Positions 1 to 8,800 of a stretch of 64,000 bases of DNA are shown piece by piece (positions within the stretch are counted from its first letter, which is position 1; each line of letters begins with the position of its first letter). The position numbers and the translations under genes were made by a program. The notes below the pieces were generated by a model. The model saw only the letters and a program-made list of their open reading frames with translations, ran no database searches and was not told where the DNA came from. Source of the DNA: Bradyrhizobium ottawaense (GTDB lineage Bacteria; Pseudomonadota; Alphaproteobacteria; Rhizobiales; Xanthobacteraceae); NCBI RefSeq assembly GCF_002278135.3, contig NZ_CP029425.2, positions 6,052,001 to 6,116,000 on the forward strand, given 5' to 3'.

Positions 1-2
1 GC

Positions 3-311
3 GCGACCGTCCTGCTCGAGGGCGAGATCCCGAGCGCGCTCAACCCGCCTTCTGGCTGCCGCTTCCACACCCGCTGCCCGTTCGTGATCGAGCTCTGCCG
101 CAACGAGGCGCCGGCACTTCTAGCTGACGGCACGGGCCACGCCGCCGCCTGCCACCGCACGGCGGAACTGCCGTCTGCCGACGCCATATTGCCGGCAGCC
201 GGCGGGTTTTCGCCGGCGCTTGCAAAATTGGTCGCCGCCTTCAGCCAAAAGACGGAAGGCGCTGCCACCGCCGGGGTTGGTATACAAGGCACCGCGCCCA
301 CAACGACATAG
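3..311 (+). CDS. Oligo/dipeptide ABC transporter ATP-binding subunit, C-terminal end (cut by window edge)
   Basis: The frame is open from base 3 to TAG at 309-311, about 102 residues. It contains the cysteine-rich tail found after the ATPase domain of Opp/Dpp-type ATP-binding subunits (PPSGCRFHTRCPF, then further Cys in IELC and AAAC). The Walker motifs lie outside the window. After the Cys motif the tail is unusually long and Ala-rich. The gene ends 22 bases before a dipeptide-type binding protein and two permeases on the same strand, so it is the nucleotide-binding subunit of that importer. The family is clear; substrate is unknown. Confidence 0.85.
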   Translation, partial: ATVLLEGEIPSALNPPSGCRFHTRCPFVIELCRNEAPALLADGTGHAAACHRTAELPSADAILPAAGGFSPALAKLVAAFSQKTEGAATAGVGIQGTAPTTT

Positions 312-333
312 CCGAAGCAATGGGGACTGTCCG

Positions 334-1842
334 ATGAAGATGTTTCGCCTGGCCGCAACGGCCGCCGCCGTCCTGCTGTCGCTTGGAGCCGCGCAGGCCC
401 AGACCACGCTGCGCATCGGCCTCGCCGAGGACCCTGACATCCTCGATCCCACGATGGCGCGCACCTATGTCGGCCGCATCGTGTTCTCCGCCTTCTGCGA
501 CAAGCTGTTCGACATCGACGAGAAGCTCAACATCGTGCCGCAGCTCGCGCTGTCGAGCGAAACCGCCGACGACGGCAAGGCGCTGGTCATCAAGCTGCGG
601 CCCGGCGTGAAATTCCACGACGGCGAACCGTTCGACGCGGAAGCCGCCAAGTTCTCGCTGGAACGGCATCTGACGTTCCCCGGATCCTTCCGCAAACCCG
701 AGCTCGCCTCGGTCGATCACATCGAAGTCGTCGATCCCCTCACGGTCAAGCTGGTGCTGAAGTCACCGTTCTCGCCGCTGCTCGCTCAGCTCACCGACCG
801 CGCCGGGATGATGGTGTCGCCTAAGGCGGCGAAAGAGGCCGGCGACAAATTCGGCCTGCGCCCGGTCTGCGCCGGCCCGTATAAATTCGTCGAGCGCGTG
901 CAGCAGGACCGCATCGTGTTCGAAAAGTTCGCGGACTATTGGAACAAGGACAACGTCTTCATCGACAAGATCGTGTTCCAGCCGATCGTCGATGCCACGG
1001 TGCGGCTTGCGAACTTGAAATCCGGCGGCCTCGATTTGATCGAGCGCGTGCTTGCCACCGACCTGAAGGAAGTCCGCGCGGATTCACGGCTGAAAGTCGC
1101 GACCGCCATCGAGCTCGGCTATCAGGGCATCACGCTCAACATCGGCAAGGACAAGGCCAAGGGGCCGCTCAGCCAATCCGCAAAGGTGCGGCAGGCGCTC
1201 GACCTTGCGATCGACCGCGACGCCATCAACCAGGTCGTATTCAACGGCGAGTTTCAGGTCGGCAATCAATGGGTCAACCCTGATCATCCCTACTATCAGA
1301 AATCCCTTCCGGTCCGTCCCCGCAATGTCGAGAAGGCCAAGGCGCTGCTGAAGGAAGCCGGCGCGACACCGCCGGTCAGCGTCGATTTCCTGGTGCCCAA
1401 GGGCGCGGAGACCGAGACGCCGGCGCAGGTGATCCAGTCGATGGCGGCCGAGGCTGGGTTCGACATGAAGATCCGCCTCACCGAATTCGCGACCGGGCTG
1501 AAGCAGGCCGAGGCCGGCGACTACCAGGCCTATATGCTCGCCTGGAGCGGGCGCGTCGATCCCGACGGCAACAGCTTCGTGTTCCTGCACAGCGGCGCGC
1601 CGCAGAATTACGGCGCGTGGAACAACCCGCAGGCCGACAAGGCACTGGAAGACGCGAGATCGGTCACCGATCCCGCCAAGCGCAAGGCCAGCTATGAGGC
1701 CCTGGCCAAGCTGGTCCAGGACGAAGAGCCGCTGCTGTACCTCTACCACCGCCGCATCATCATCGCGCACACGACCAAGCTCGAAGGCTACAAGCAGATG
1801 CCCGACGGCCTCGTGCGTGTCATCGGACTCAAGCTGAAGTGA
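334..1842 (+). CDS. Dipeptide/oligopeptide-type ABC transporter substrate-binding protein (SBP family 5)
   Basis: A periplasmic solute-binding protein of 502 residues. The start at 334 is chosen because it opens directly on a Sec signal peptide (MKMFRLAATAAAVLLSLGAA, cleavage after AQA). The frame extends further upstream, but that part looks non-coding and overlaps the previous gene. The mature protein starts with TTLRIGLAEDPDILDPT and has the family features LRPGVKFHDGEPFDAE and the late VQDEEPLLYLYH. It lies 10 bases before two DppB/DppC-like permeases and behind the ATPase, so it is the binding subunit of a complete operon. Ligand could be peptides, opines or other small molecules; family membership alone does not say. 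Confidence 0.92.
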   Translation: MKMFRLAATAAAVLLSLGAAQAQTTLRIGLAEDPDILDPTMARTYVGRIVFSAFCDKLFDIDEKLNIVPQLALSSETADDGKALVIKLRPGVKFHDGEPFDAEAAKFSLERHLTFPGSFRKPELASVDHIEVVDPLTVKLVLKSPFSPLLAQLTDRAGMMVSPKAAKEAGDKFGLRPVCAGPYKFVERVQQDRIVFEKFADYWNKDNVFIDKIVFQPIVDATVRLANLKSGGLDLIERVLATDLKEVRADSRLKVATAIELGYQGITLNIGKDKAKGPLSQSAKVRQALDLAIDRDAINQVVFNGEFQVGNQWVNPDHPYYQKSLPVRPRNVEKAKALLKEAGATPPVSVDFLVPKGAETETPAQVIQSMAAEAGFDMKIRLTEFATGLKQAEAGDYQAYMLAWSGRVDPDGNSFVFLHSGAPQNYGAWNNPQADKALEDARSVTDPAKRKASYEALAKLVQDEEPLLYLYHRRIIIAHTTKLEGYKQMPDGLVRVIGLKLK

Positions 1843-1852
1843 CGCCGCGAGA

Positions 1853-2794
1853 ATGCTGAACTTCCTCGCCCGCCGCCTTGCGCAGATCGTGCCGACGCTG
1901 TTCTTCGTCTCGGTGCTGATCTTCTCGCTGCAGCAATTGCTGCCGGGCGATCCCGCGCTGGTGATGGCGGGCGAAGAGCGCGATCCCGCCGTGATCGAGC
2001 AGATCCGTCATCAGTACCGGCTCGATCAGCCGGTCCCGGTGCAGTACGCCTACTGGATCAAGGGCGTGCTCTCGGGCGATTTCGGCGAGTCGCTGCGCAA
2101 CAAGATGCCGGTGCGCGAGCTGATCGCGCAGAAGCTGCCGGTGACGTTGCAGCTCGGCGGCATGGCGATCGTGATCGCGTTCCTGATCGGCATCCCCGCC
2201 GGCATCGTCGCGGCCGTGAAGAAGGGCTCGGCCTGGGACTACGGCGCGAACCTGTTTGCGCTGTGGGGCATCTCGACGCCGAACTTCTGGCTCGGGATCA
2301 TGCTGATTTTCCTGTTCTCGATCGAGCTCGGCTGGCTGCCGGCGTCCGGCTACGTGCCGCTCACCGAGAACTGGCGCGCGAGCCTGGCGGCCACCATCAT
2401 GCCGGCTTTCGTGCTCGGCAATGCCATTGCCGCGGTCCTGATGCGGCATACCCGCAGCGCCATGCTGCAGGTGCTGGAAAGCGACTACGTCCGCACCGCC
2501 CGGGCCAAGGGACTCCTGGAGCGCTCGGTGATCCTGAAGCACGCCATGCGCAACGCGCTGACGCCCGTCATCACGCTCGGCGCGCTCGAGCTCGGGACGC
2601 TGTTGTCCGGCGCAGTCCTGACCGAGCAGATCTTCTCCATCCCCGGCTTCGGCAAGCTGATCGTGGACGCCGTCTTCAACCGCGACTACGCCGTCGTGCA
2701 AGGCGTCGTGCTGGTGACGGCCACGATCTACATCACGCTGAATCTCGTTGCCGACATCGCCTATATCCTCGTCAATCCGCGGCTGCGGGGCTAG
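1853..2794 (+). CDS. ABC transporter permease, DppB type
   Basis: Inner-membrane permease of 313 residues, the normal length for DppB/OppB. It begins MLNFLARRLAQIVPTLFFVS (first helix), has the family motif QLLPGDPALVMAG in the periplasmic loop, five further helices and the EAA-type cytoplasmic loop around DYVRTARAKGLLERSVILKH, which contacts the ATPase. It starts 10 bases after the binding protein stop and ends 3 bases before the next permease, so it is co-transcribed with both. Expected to form a heterodimeric channel with the product of the gene at 2798. Confidence 0.93.
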   Translation: MLNFLARRLAQIVPTLFFVSVLIFSLQQLLPGDPALVMAGEERDPAVIEQIRHQYRLDQPVPVQYAYWIKGVLSGDFGESLRNKMPVRELIAQKLPVTLQLGGMAIVIAFLIGIPAGIVAAVKKGSAWDYGANLFALWGISTPNFWLGIMLIFLFSIELGWLPASGYVPLTENWRASLAATIMPAFVLGNAIAAVLMRHTRSAMLQVLESDYVRTARAKGLLERSVILKHAMRNALTPVITLGALELGTLLSGAVLTEQIFSIPGFGKLIVDAVFNRDYAVVQGVVLVTATIYITLNLVADIAYILVNPRLRG

Positions 2795-2797
2795 AGC

Positions 2798-3682
2798 ATG
2801 ACCGACGCCGCGCTGCCCGGCCCTCTCACGCAAGCCGACGAGCTGGATAGCCCGGCCCGCCGCGCGCGCCGGCGGCTGTTCAAGCGCAAGACGGCGATAT
2901 TCGGGCTCGTCGTGCTCACGATGTTCATCGTGCTCGCCATGCTGGCCCCACTGATCGTGCCCTATGATCCCATCGCGACGAGCTGGAGCCTGGTGCGCAA
3001 GCCGCCCACCTCGGCGCACTGGTTCGGCACCGATGAGCTCGGCCGCGACATCTTCAGCCGGATCGTCTACGGCGCGCGCGCCTCGCTGCTCGCGGGCCTC
3101 ATCTCGGTGGCGATCGCGCTCGGCATCGGCGTGCCGCTCGGTCTCGTCGCTGGCTATCGCGGTGGCTTCGTCGATGCGCTGATCAGCCGGATCACGGATG
3201 CGATGCTGGCCTGCCCGTTCCTGATCCTGGCGATCGCGCTGGCGGCGTTCCTCGGGCCGAGCCTCGGCAATGCCATGATTGCGATCGGCATCTCCGCAAC
3301 ACCGATCTTCACCCGCCTGACCCGCGGCCAGGTGCTCGTCGTCAAGGCCGAGGACTATGTCGAGGCCGCGCGCGCGCTCGGCAACCCGCCGTGGCGGATC
3401 GCGCTCTCGCATATCCTGCCGAACATCCTGCCCGCGCTGCTGGTGCAGGCGACACTGTCGATTGCCGCCGCCATCATCGCCGAAGCCGCGCTGTCGTTCC
3501 TCGGCCTCGGCCAGCAGCCGCCGGCGCCGTCCTGGGGCAGCATGCTCAACGCCGCGCAGCGCTTCCTGACCCAGGCACCGTGGATGGCGATCTGGCCGGG
3601 GCTTGCGATCTTCCTCGTGGTGCTGTCGCTGAACCTGCTCGGCGACGGCCTGCGCGACGCGCTCGACCCGCGGCAGCGCTAG
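2798..3682 (+). CDS. ABC transporter permease, DppC type
   Basis: Second inner-membrane permease, 294 residues. It has the N-terminal OppC_N segment (FKRKTAIFGLVVLTMFIVLA followed by PYDPIATSW), the HWFGTDELGRDIFSRIVYGA motif typical of DppC, and the EAA loop YVEAARALGNPPWRIALSH. It is the last gene of the operon. Its stop codon (3680-3682) overlaps the stop of the convergent gene on the other strand (3679-3681), leaving no room for a separate terminator between them. Confidence 0.93.
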   Translation: MTDAALPGPLTQADELDSPARRARRRLFKRKTAIFGLVVLTMFIVLAMLAPLIVPYDPIATSWSLVRKPPTSAHWFGTDELGRDIFSRIVYGARASLLAGLISVAIALGIGVPLGLVAGYRGGFVDALISRITDAMLACPFLILAIALAAFLGPSLGNAMIAIGISATPIFTRLTRGQVLVVKAEDYVEAARALGNPPWRIALSHILPNILPALLVQATLSIAAAIIAEAALSFLGLGQQPPAPSWGSMLNAAQRFLTQAPWMAIWPGLAIFLVVLSLNLLGDGLRDALDPRQR

Positions 3683-4425
3683 ATCACCGCTTCCCGCATC
3701 ACGCGGCGGCAATCCATCTCGTATTCGAGATCGACCACCGGCGGGCGGGCGAAATGCCAGGTCAGGCCGGAGCGCAACGCGCCGCGGCGGACCAGTTCGT
3801 CGACGAGCGTATGGTGGAAATCGTGCACGGAATAGGCCTGCACCGCAGTGGTGTCGTTCCAGCCGAAGCCGAAAGCCGCCATCCGGCTTTCCATCTGCGA
3901 CGTCGTGGTGAAGCGCACCTTCTCCCGCAGCCCCTCAGGGCTGAGGTCGCGATAGCGCACGGTGCGCTCGACATAGGTGCCGCTGCCCTCACGTGCCTCG
4001 GCGCCGCCTGATATCACGAAGGACGGCGCTTTCGAGCGGGTCGGACGCGTAAACGAGAACGCATAGAACGACGGCTCGGACGGCGGATCGATCTCGGGAC
4101 AGACATTGCTGCGCGCCACCGGATTGGTGGTGCCGTCGAAGATGCCCCATTCGGACAGCGTCTTCACATAGTGCAGGTTGAACGCGCGAAAGCCCTCTTC
4201 GCTGAAGGCTGCCGGTGAACGCAGCTCGCAGGCACAGAATGCCGTCAACGGCCGCCCGGCCTCCTGGATGAATTTCGCCGCCAGCGCAAACCCTTCCGCG
4301 AGCGGGACCACACGGTCGAAGCGGACGCGTTCGATTTCGTAGCCGTCATCCGCGGCGGCGCCCGCCGAATACTGGAACACGGACGGAATGAAACGATAAT
4401 TGCCGGCAGAGAAGTCACGCATCAT
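3679..4425 (-). CDS. Conserved protein, possibly a CnbZ-like 2-aminomuconate deaminase
   Basis: A 248-residue soluble protein without signal peptide or membrane segment. The start MMRDFSAGNYRFIPSVFQYS and the motif CACELRSPAAFSEEGF recall, from memory, the CnbZ family (2-amino-5-chloromuconate deaminase, distantly RidA-like). I cannot confirm this without a search, so function stays tentative. It lies 9 bases downstream of the receiver-cyclase gene on the same strand, so it is probably the last gene of that signalling operon, an unexpected place for a catabolic enzyme. The 3' end overlaps the convergent DppC-type gene by four bases. Confidence 0.6.
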   Translation of the reverse strand: MMRDFSAGNYRFIPSVFQYSAGAAADDGYEIERVRFDRVVPLAEGFALAAKFIQEAGRPLTAFCACELRSPAAFSEEGFRAFNLHYVKTLSEWGIFDGTTNPVARSNVCPEIDPPSEPSFYAFSFTRPTRSKAPSFVISGGAEAREGSGTYVERTVRYRDLSPEGLREKVRFTTTSQMESRMAAFGFGWNDTTAVQAYSVHDFHHTLVDELVRRGALRSGLTWHFARPPVVDLEYEMDCRRVMREAVI

Positions 4426-4434
4426 GTCGAACCC

Positions 4435-5685
4435 CTATTCCAGTTGCATGCGAATGCCCTTGGCGCCGTTGAGCAGGCGCTTCAGGTGAAAGCCGGCCAG
4501 GGAATCGTCGGCGTGCATGCCGACCAGCGCGGCAAAGGCCGGCATGGCCGCGGCATCGCCGGCCTCCATCTTGGCGAAAGCCTCCGAATACAGTGCCGTT
4601 TCCGGCGCTTCGAACTTGCCCGGTGGCAGCGGCTCGAAGGCGCGCAACGGCTCGCTGCGTCCGCGCAGCATCAGCTCCCCCACGGGGCGGCCTTGAAAAT
4701 TCTCGGCCGCCTCGGCGACGCTGGCGCTGACGCAAATGCGGGTGCCCAGATGCTTGTTGGCGGCCTCCAGCCGCGCCGCAATGTTGATGGAGTCCCCATA
4801 GGCGGTGTAGTCGAAGAAGCGATTGCCGCCGAAATTGCCGACCAGCGCTGGACCGGCGTGAATGCCGATGCGGGTGGCACCGAAGGACACACCCATGGCG
4901 CTCTGGCGCGCGCGAAAGTCCTGCGCCCAGGCGTCGAGCTCATGGGCGCAGGCGACCGCACGCGTGGCATAATCCGGCTGATCGCCGGGCGCATTGAAGA
5001 GCACCTGGATCGCATCGCCGATGATCTTTGCGACCGTGCCCTCATGGACGAAGACGATTTCGGTCATGCCGCCGACATACTCGTTGAGCAGCTTGCCCAA
5101 CGTCTCGGGCGGCGCGCTCTCGACCAACGAGGTGAAGCCGGTAATATCGGTGAAGATGGTGGCGACATCGCGCCACTGAACTTCGATCCCCTCTCCGTCG
5201 CCGCTGGCGGCCAGACGCTTGGCGAGCTCGGGCGAGAAATGGCGCGACAGCGCGGCGTGGGCGCGCTCGGCTTCCATCTGGCGCCGCCGCACCTCGCGCA
5301 GCATCTCGATATGGCGGATGGTCTTCTCGATCGTGGCCTCCAGATCGGCGAAGTCGATCGGCTTGGTCAGGAAGTCGAACGCGCCGCGGTTCATGGCGGT
5401 GCGGATATTGCTCATGTCGCCATAGGCCGAGACGATGATGGTCGATTTCTTGTCCTCGGCCTCCTGGAGTTTCGCGAGCAGCGATAGCCCGTCCATCCTG
5501 GGCATGTTGATATCGGAGACCACCATGTCGACCTGCGGATTCTGCTCGAGCGAGGCCAGCGCCTCGAGACCGTCGCGAGCGAATATGATGGCGACCTGTC
5601 CGTCGCGGATCTGCCTGCGAAATTTTTGCAGGACCAGCGCCTCGAGATCCGGCTCGTCGTCGACGAAGAGGATGGTCGCGCTCAT
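4435..5685 (-). CDS. Response regulator with class III adenylate cyclase output
   Basis: 416 residues. Residues 1-120 form a receiver domain: acidic pair in FVDDEPD, phospho-acceptor D58 ([12 protein letters not shown]), K108 (FLTKPID). A short helical linker (about 120-165) leads to a class III nucleotidyl cyclase domain. Metal ligands are D180 (IFTDITGF) and D224 (IIGDAI). K220 and D292 (FFDYTA) are the adenine-selecting residues, and N301/R305 (NIAARLE) the transition-state pair, so an active adenylate cyclase rather than guanylate cyclase is expected. The start codon overlaps the preceding receiver gene by four bases (5682-5685). The output of the upstream kinase would therefore be cAMP rather than direct DNA binding. 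Confidence 0.9.
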   Translation of the reverse strand: MSATILFVDDEPDLEALVLQKFRRQIRDGQVAIIFARDGLEALASLEQNPQVDMVVSDINMPRMDGLSLLAKLQEAEDKKSTIIVSAYGDMSNIRTAMNRGAFDFLTKPIDFADLEATIEKTIRHIEMLREVRRRQMEAERAHAALSRHFSPELAKRLAASGDGEGIEVQWRDVATIFTDITGFTSLVESAPPETLGKLLNEYVGGMTEIVFVHEGTVAKIIGDAIQVLFNAPGDQPDYATRAVACAHELDAWAQDFRARQSAMGVSFGATRIGIHAGPALVGNFGGNRFFDYTAYGDSINIAARLEAANKHLGTRICVSASVAEAAENFQGRPVGELMLRGRSEPLRAFEPLPPGKFEAPETALYSEAFAKMEAGDAAAMPAFAALVGMHADDSLAGFHLKRLLNGAKGIRMQLE

Positions 5686-6071
5686 GCGGCTTGCTCGAGC
5701 CTCGTGTCGATCTCCTGCCGCAGCAAGGCAAAGTCGATCGGCTTGGTGAGGAGCCCGACGGCGCCGCGCTCGATCGCCTTTCGCCGCGTCTCGGCGTCGC
5801 CATAGGCCGTGATCATGATGACGGGAACGTCCGGATGCGCGGCACGCACCTTCGGCAGCATGTCGAGCCCGCTCATGCCGGGCATGTTGATGTCGGACAG
5901 GATCAGGATCAGCGAGGGATCGCGAACCTCGGCGGCCCGCTTGAGCGCATCGGGCGCGGAGGAGGCGAACTCCATCTGGAAGCGGCCGGCGCGCAGCTCG
6001 CGCCGGAATTGCTGCCGGAATAGCGCCTCGACGTCGGGCTCGTCATCGACGACCAGGATGTAAACGTTCAC
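5682..6071 (-). CDS. Single-domain response regulator (CheY-like receiver)
   Basis: 129 residues consisting only of a receiver domain: acidic pair in VVDDEPD, phospho-acceptor D60 ([13 protein letters not shown]), and K110 in GLLTKPID. There is no output domain. It resembles the receiver of the next gene (shared DINMP and TKPID segments), suggesting a duplication. It overlaps both neighbours by four bases (ATGA-type junctions at 6068-6071 and 5682-5685), so the three genes are translationally coupled. Likely role: phosphate sink, shuttle or competitor for the kinase. Confidence 0.9.
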   Translation of the reverse strand: MNVYILVVDDEPDVEALFRQQFRRELRAGRFQMEFASSAPDALKRAAEVRDPSLILILSDINMPGMSGLDMLPKVRAAHPDVPVIMITAYGDAETRRKAIERGAVGLLTKPIDFALLRQEIDTRLEQAA

Positions 6072-8650
6072 GACTTGCCTCCGGAAGTGCCCTCCGCCGC
6101 CATCGTACGCGGCAGGGTGATGATGAACTCGGTGAATACACCTTGCATGGTGTTCACGTCGATGGTGCCGCCGTGCTGCTTCACGACGATATCGTGGCTC
6201 ATGGACAGGCCGAGCCCGGTGCCCTCGCCGACCGGCTTGGTGGTGAAGAAGGGGTTGAACATCTTCTCCTTCACCTCGGGCGGAATTCCGGTGCCATTGT
6301 CACGGATCCGGATCTCGACCCTGTCGCCGAGGTCCTTGGTTGCCGCGCTCAAGGTCGGCTCGAAGGCCTCACCCGCGCTCTCCTTGCGTTTGGCCGTGGC
6401 ATAGAAGCCGTTCGAGATCAGGTTGAGGAAGACGCGCGTGATCTCCTGCGGATAGATCTCGACCATACCGGCAGCGGGATCGAACGTGCGCTGAAGCGTA
6501 ACGTTGAAGGAGGGACGTTCGGCCCGCGCGCCGTGATAGGCGAGATTGAGGCTCTCCTCCACGACCGCATTGATGTCGACGGCTCGATGCTCGCCGGAAC
6601 CTTCGCGCGAATGCAGCAGCATGTTCCTGACGATGGAATCGGCACGCTTGCCGTGCTGCACCACCTTCTCGAGATTGCTCCTGAGCATGCCAGTCAGCTC
6701 GTCGACCTCCTCCCTGGTCTTGCCGTCGAGCGCAGCCGATTGCAGGGCCTCCTTGAGCTCGTCGATCAGCTCGGTGGAGACCGCGGAGAAATTGTTGACG
6801 AAGTTGAGCGGATTCTTGATCTCGTGGGCGATGCCGGCGGTGAGCTGACCGAGCGAGGCAAGCTTCTCGGTCTGGATCAGGCGATCCTGGGCGGCGCGCA
6901 GATCGTCGAGGGATCGCGACAACTCTGTCGTGCGTTCCTGAACCTCCTCGAACAATCGAACATTTTCGATCGCGATAAGGGCTTGGTCTGCAAAGGTCGT
7001 GGCGAGTTCGATTTGCTTCTCGCTGAAGGGACGCACCATATGTCGCGTCAAGACGAACACGCCGATTGGCGATCCTTCTCGAAGCAGGGGGACACCGAGC
7101 ATCGTACGCACATTGGACCGCCTTCGCGCGGATGAGGGTGCATAGTCCGGATCGGCCTGCACATCGGGGACGTGAACCGTCTTGGCTTCGAGCAGCGTAC
7201 GCCCGACCACACTTCCCCGTTCTGGTAAAGAAGCAAAGGTCCGAAGCTTGCTTTCCTGCTCCGCATCGAGGCCGCAGCTTGCCGCCAAATAGAAAGCGCC
7301 ATCGCGCGGTCGAAAGATCGTTCCCTCGTCGGCGTTACACAAGCGGGCGGCCGATCCGACGAGCGTATTCAGCACGGTTTGCAGATCGAACGCCGAGCGG
7401 CTGATGACCTTCAGCACGTCGGCGGTCGCCGTCTGCTGCTGGAGAGAGTCGCTCAATTCCGCTGTTCGCCGTTCGACCTTGTTTTCGAGATCGGCATAGG
7501 ATTCCTGCAAGCGCGCGCCCATGTCGTTGAACTGGTCGGCGAGCCCTTCGAGCTCGTCGCCCGTCCGGATCGAGATGCGCTGGGAGAAGTCGCCACCGCC
7601 GATCCTTTCCGCGCCGCTGCGCAGCGCCTGGATCGGCCCGACCATGCGGCGCGCCAAAAATATCCCCGCAAGCACCGCGAAGATCGACGCCGCGAGCAGC
7701 ACGATCGCAAGCCGCTGCAGCGAGGCGTAGAGCGATGCATAGGCCTCTTCGACCGGCAGCTCGACGAACATGGTCCAGTGCAACGGCTCGATCGGCGCCG
7801 ATGCGGTCAAGACCTTCTGTCCCTGGATGTTGCGCGCTTCCTCGAGCGCGTTCGGCATGGTGCCGCCGGCAGCCTGGGCGGCGCGCACCTGCGCGAGGCC
7901 GGACATGTCGGTGTTGCGCAGCACGAGACTGATATCGGGATGCGCGATCAGGCGCCCTTCCGGACCGACGACATAGGCGTGCCCGTGCTGGCCGACCTTG
8001 ATCTGCGAGACCACGTCCCAGATCAGCTTGAGATTGACCTCGGCAATGCTGACACCGGCATCCCTGCGCGCGCCGGCCAGGGCCAGCGTCATGTAGGGCT
8101 CGGACTCCCGGCGGAAATAGACCGGGCCGTAATAGACCTTGTGCGCGACCGCCTCGGTGAACTTCGGATCGTTGGATAGGTCGATCCCGCTCTCGATCGC
8201 GTCCATCGCCAGCCGCGAGACACGCAACCGTTCCTTGCCGGTCGAGTCCACCTGGGCAAGCTCGGTAATCCCGGGCACCTGGCGCAACAGCCGCAGCGCG
8301 TCGAACCGGCGCTGCTCGATCGAGCCCGCCGACCAGGGCAGTTGCGTGGTCCAGCCGAGCTGGCTCTCGATCTCCTTGACGAACTGGCCGATCTTGGCCG
8401 CGGCCGCCTCGGCCTGCTCATGCTGGACCCGGATCAGCGAAGCCTTGTGCTCGCGATAATAGAAGAAGACCTCGAACAGACCGTTGGCCAGCAGCGCGAT
8501 GGCGACGACAGCCACGAACAGCGCGACATATTTGGTGAACAGCCGGGTCCTGATCCCTCGTCCCGTTCCCCCGCCGGCAGCGACGCCATCCGAGGCCACG
8601 CTCGGCAGCGTCCTGGCTTGCGGGGTGTCGGGATGGAGGGAAAGGCTCAT
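6068..8650 (-). CDS. Membrane sensor histidine kinase (Cache-HAMP-GAF-HisKA-HATPase)
   Basis: 860 residues from the ATG at 8650; an in-frame start at 8716 is possible but adds only a basic stretch without a ribosome site. First membrane helix at about 38-60, a periplasmic Cache-like sensor of some 250 residues with [17 protein letters not shown] and [17 protein letters not shown], second helix near [20 protein letters not shown], then HAMP ([13 protein letters not shown]), a coiled coil, a GAF domain ([17 protein letters not shown] to VRLFEE), and the kinase core. The phospho-acceptor is about H609 in [17 protein letters not shown] box is [11 protein letters not shown] boxes are DNGTGIPPE and [10 protein letters not shown]. 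It is the sensor for the two receiver proteins downstream. Confidence 0.92.
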   Translation of the reverse strand: MSLSLHPDTPQARTLPSVASDGVAAGGGTGRGIRTRLFTKYVALFVAVVAIALLANGLFEVFFYYREHKASLIRVQHEQAEAAAAKIGQFVKEIESQLGWTTQLPWSAGSIEQRRFDALRLLRQVPGITELAQVDSTGKERLRVSRLAMDAIESGIDLSNDPKFTEAVAHKVYYGPVYFRRESEPYMTLALAGARRDAGVSIAEVNLKLIWDVVSQIKVGQHGHAYVVGPEGRLIAHPDISLVLRNTDMSGLAQVRAAQAAGGTMPNALEEARNIQGQKVLTASAPIEPLHWTMFVELPVEEAYASLYASLQRLAIVLLAASIFAVLAGIFLARRMVGPIQALRSGAERIGGGDFSQRISIRTGDELEGLADQFNDMGARLQESYADLENKVERRTAELSDSLQQQTATADVLKVISRSAFDLQTVLNTLVGSAARLCNADEGTIFRPRDGAFYLAASCGLDAEQESKLRTFASLPERGSVVGRTLLEAKTVHVPDVQADPDYAPSSARRRSNVRTMLGVPLLREGSPIGVFVLTRHMVRPFSEKQIELATTFADQALIAIENVRLFEEVQERTTELSRSLDDLRAAQDRLIQTEKLASLGQLTAGIAHEIKNPLNFVNNFSAVSTELIDELKEALQSAALDGKTREEVDELTGMLRSNLEKVVQHGKRADSIVRNMLLHSREGSGEHRAVDINAVVEESLNLAYHGARAERPSFNVTLQRTFDPAAGMVEIYPQEITRVFLNLISNGFYATAKRKESAGEAFEPTLSAATKDLGDRVEIRIRDNGTGIPPEVKEKMFNPFFTTKPVGEGTGLGLSMSHDIVVKQHGGTIDVNTMQGVFTEFIITLPRTMAAEGTSGGKS

Positions 8651-8740
8651 CACCCGAAACCTAGCAAGAAGACGGGACCTTGTCTTTCGCAAGCGCGGGA
8701 TAAGGCCCTCGCCCATCGAAACCGGCGCCCGGGCGCAACG

Positions 8741-8774
8741 AAAAAGGGCGGCAGCGGACCCGCCGCTGCCGCCC
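8741..8774 (-). terminator. Intrinsic terminator of the RND efflux operon
   Basis: A perfect 12-bp stem (GGGCGGCAGCGG / CCGCTGCCGCCC) with a 5-base loop. Read on the minus strand it is followed by TTTTTCGTT, the form of a Rho-independent terminator. It sits 27 bases after the stop of the RND pump gene and separates it from the kinase operon. Confidence 0.85.
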
Positions 8775-8800
8775 TCTGGATCGCTTGCGAGCCAGCGGCT

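Noticed and set aside
1829..3712. 627-residue open frame on the minus strand across the permease genes
   Set aside because: It mirrors two clear permeases with correct family motifs; its product is Arg/Asp/Gln-rich with no recognisable fold, typical of antisense frames in high-GC DNA.
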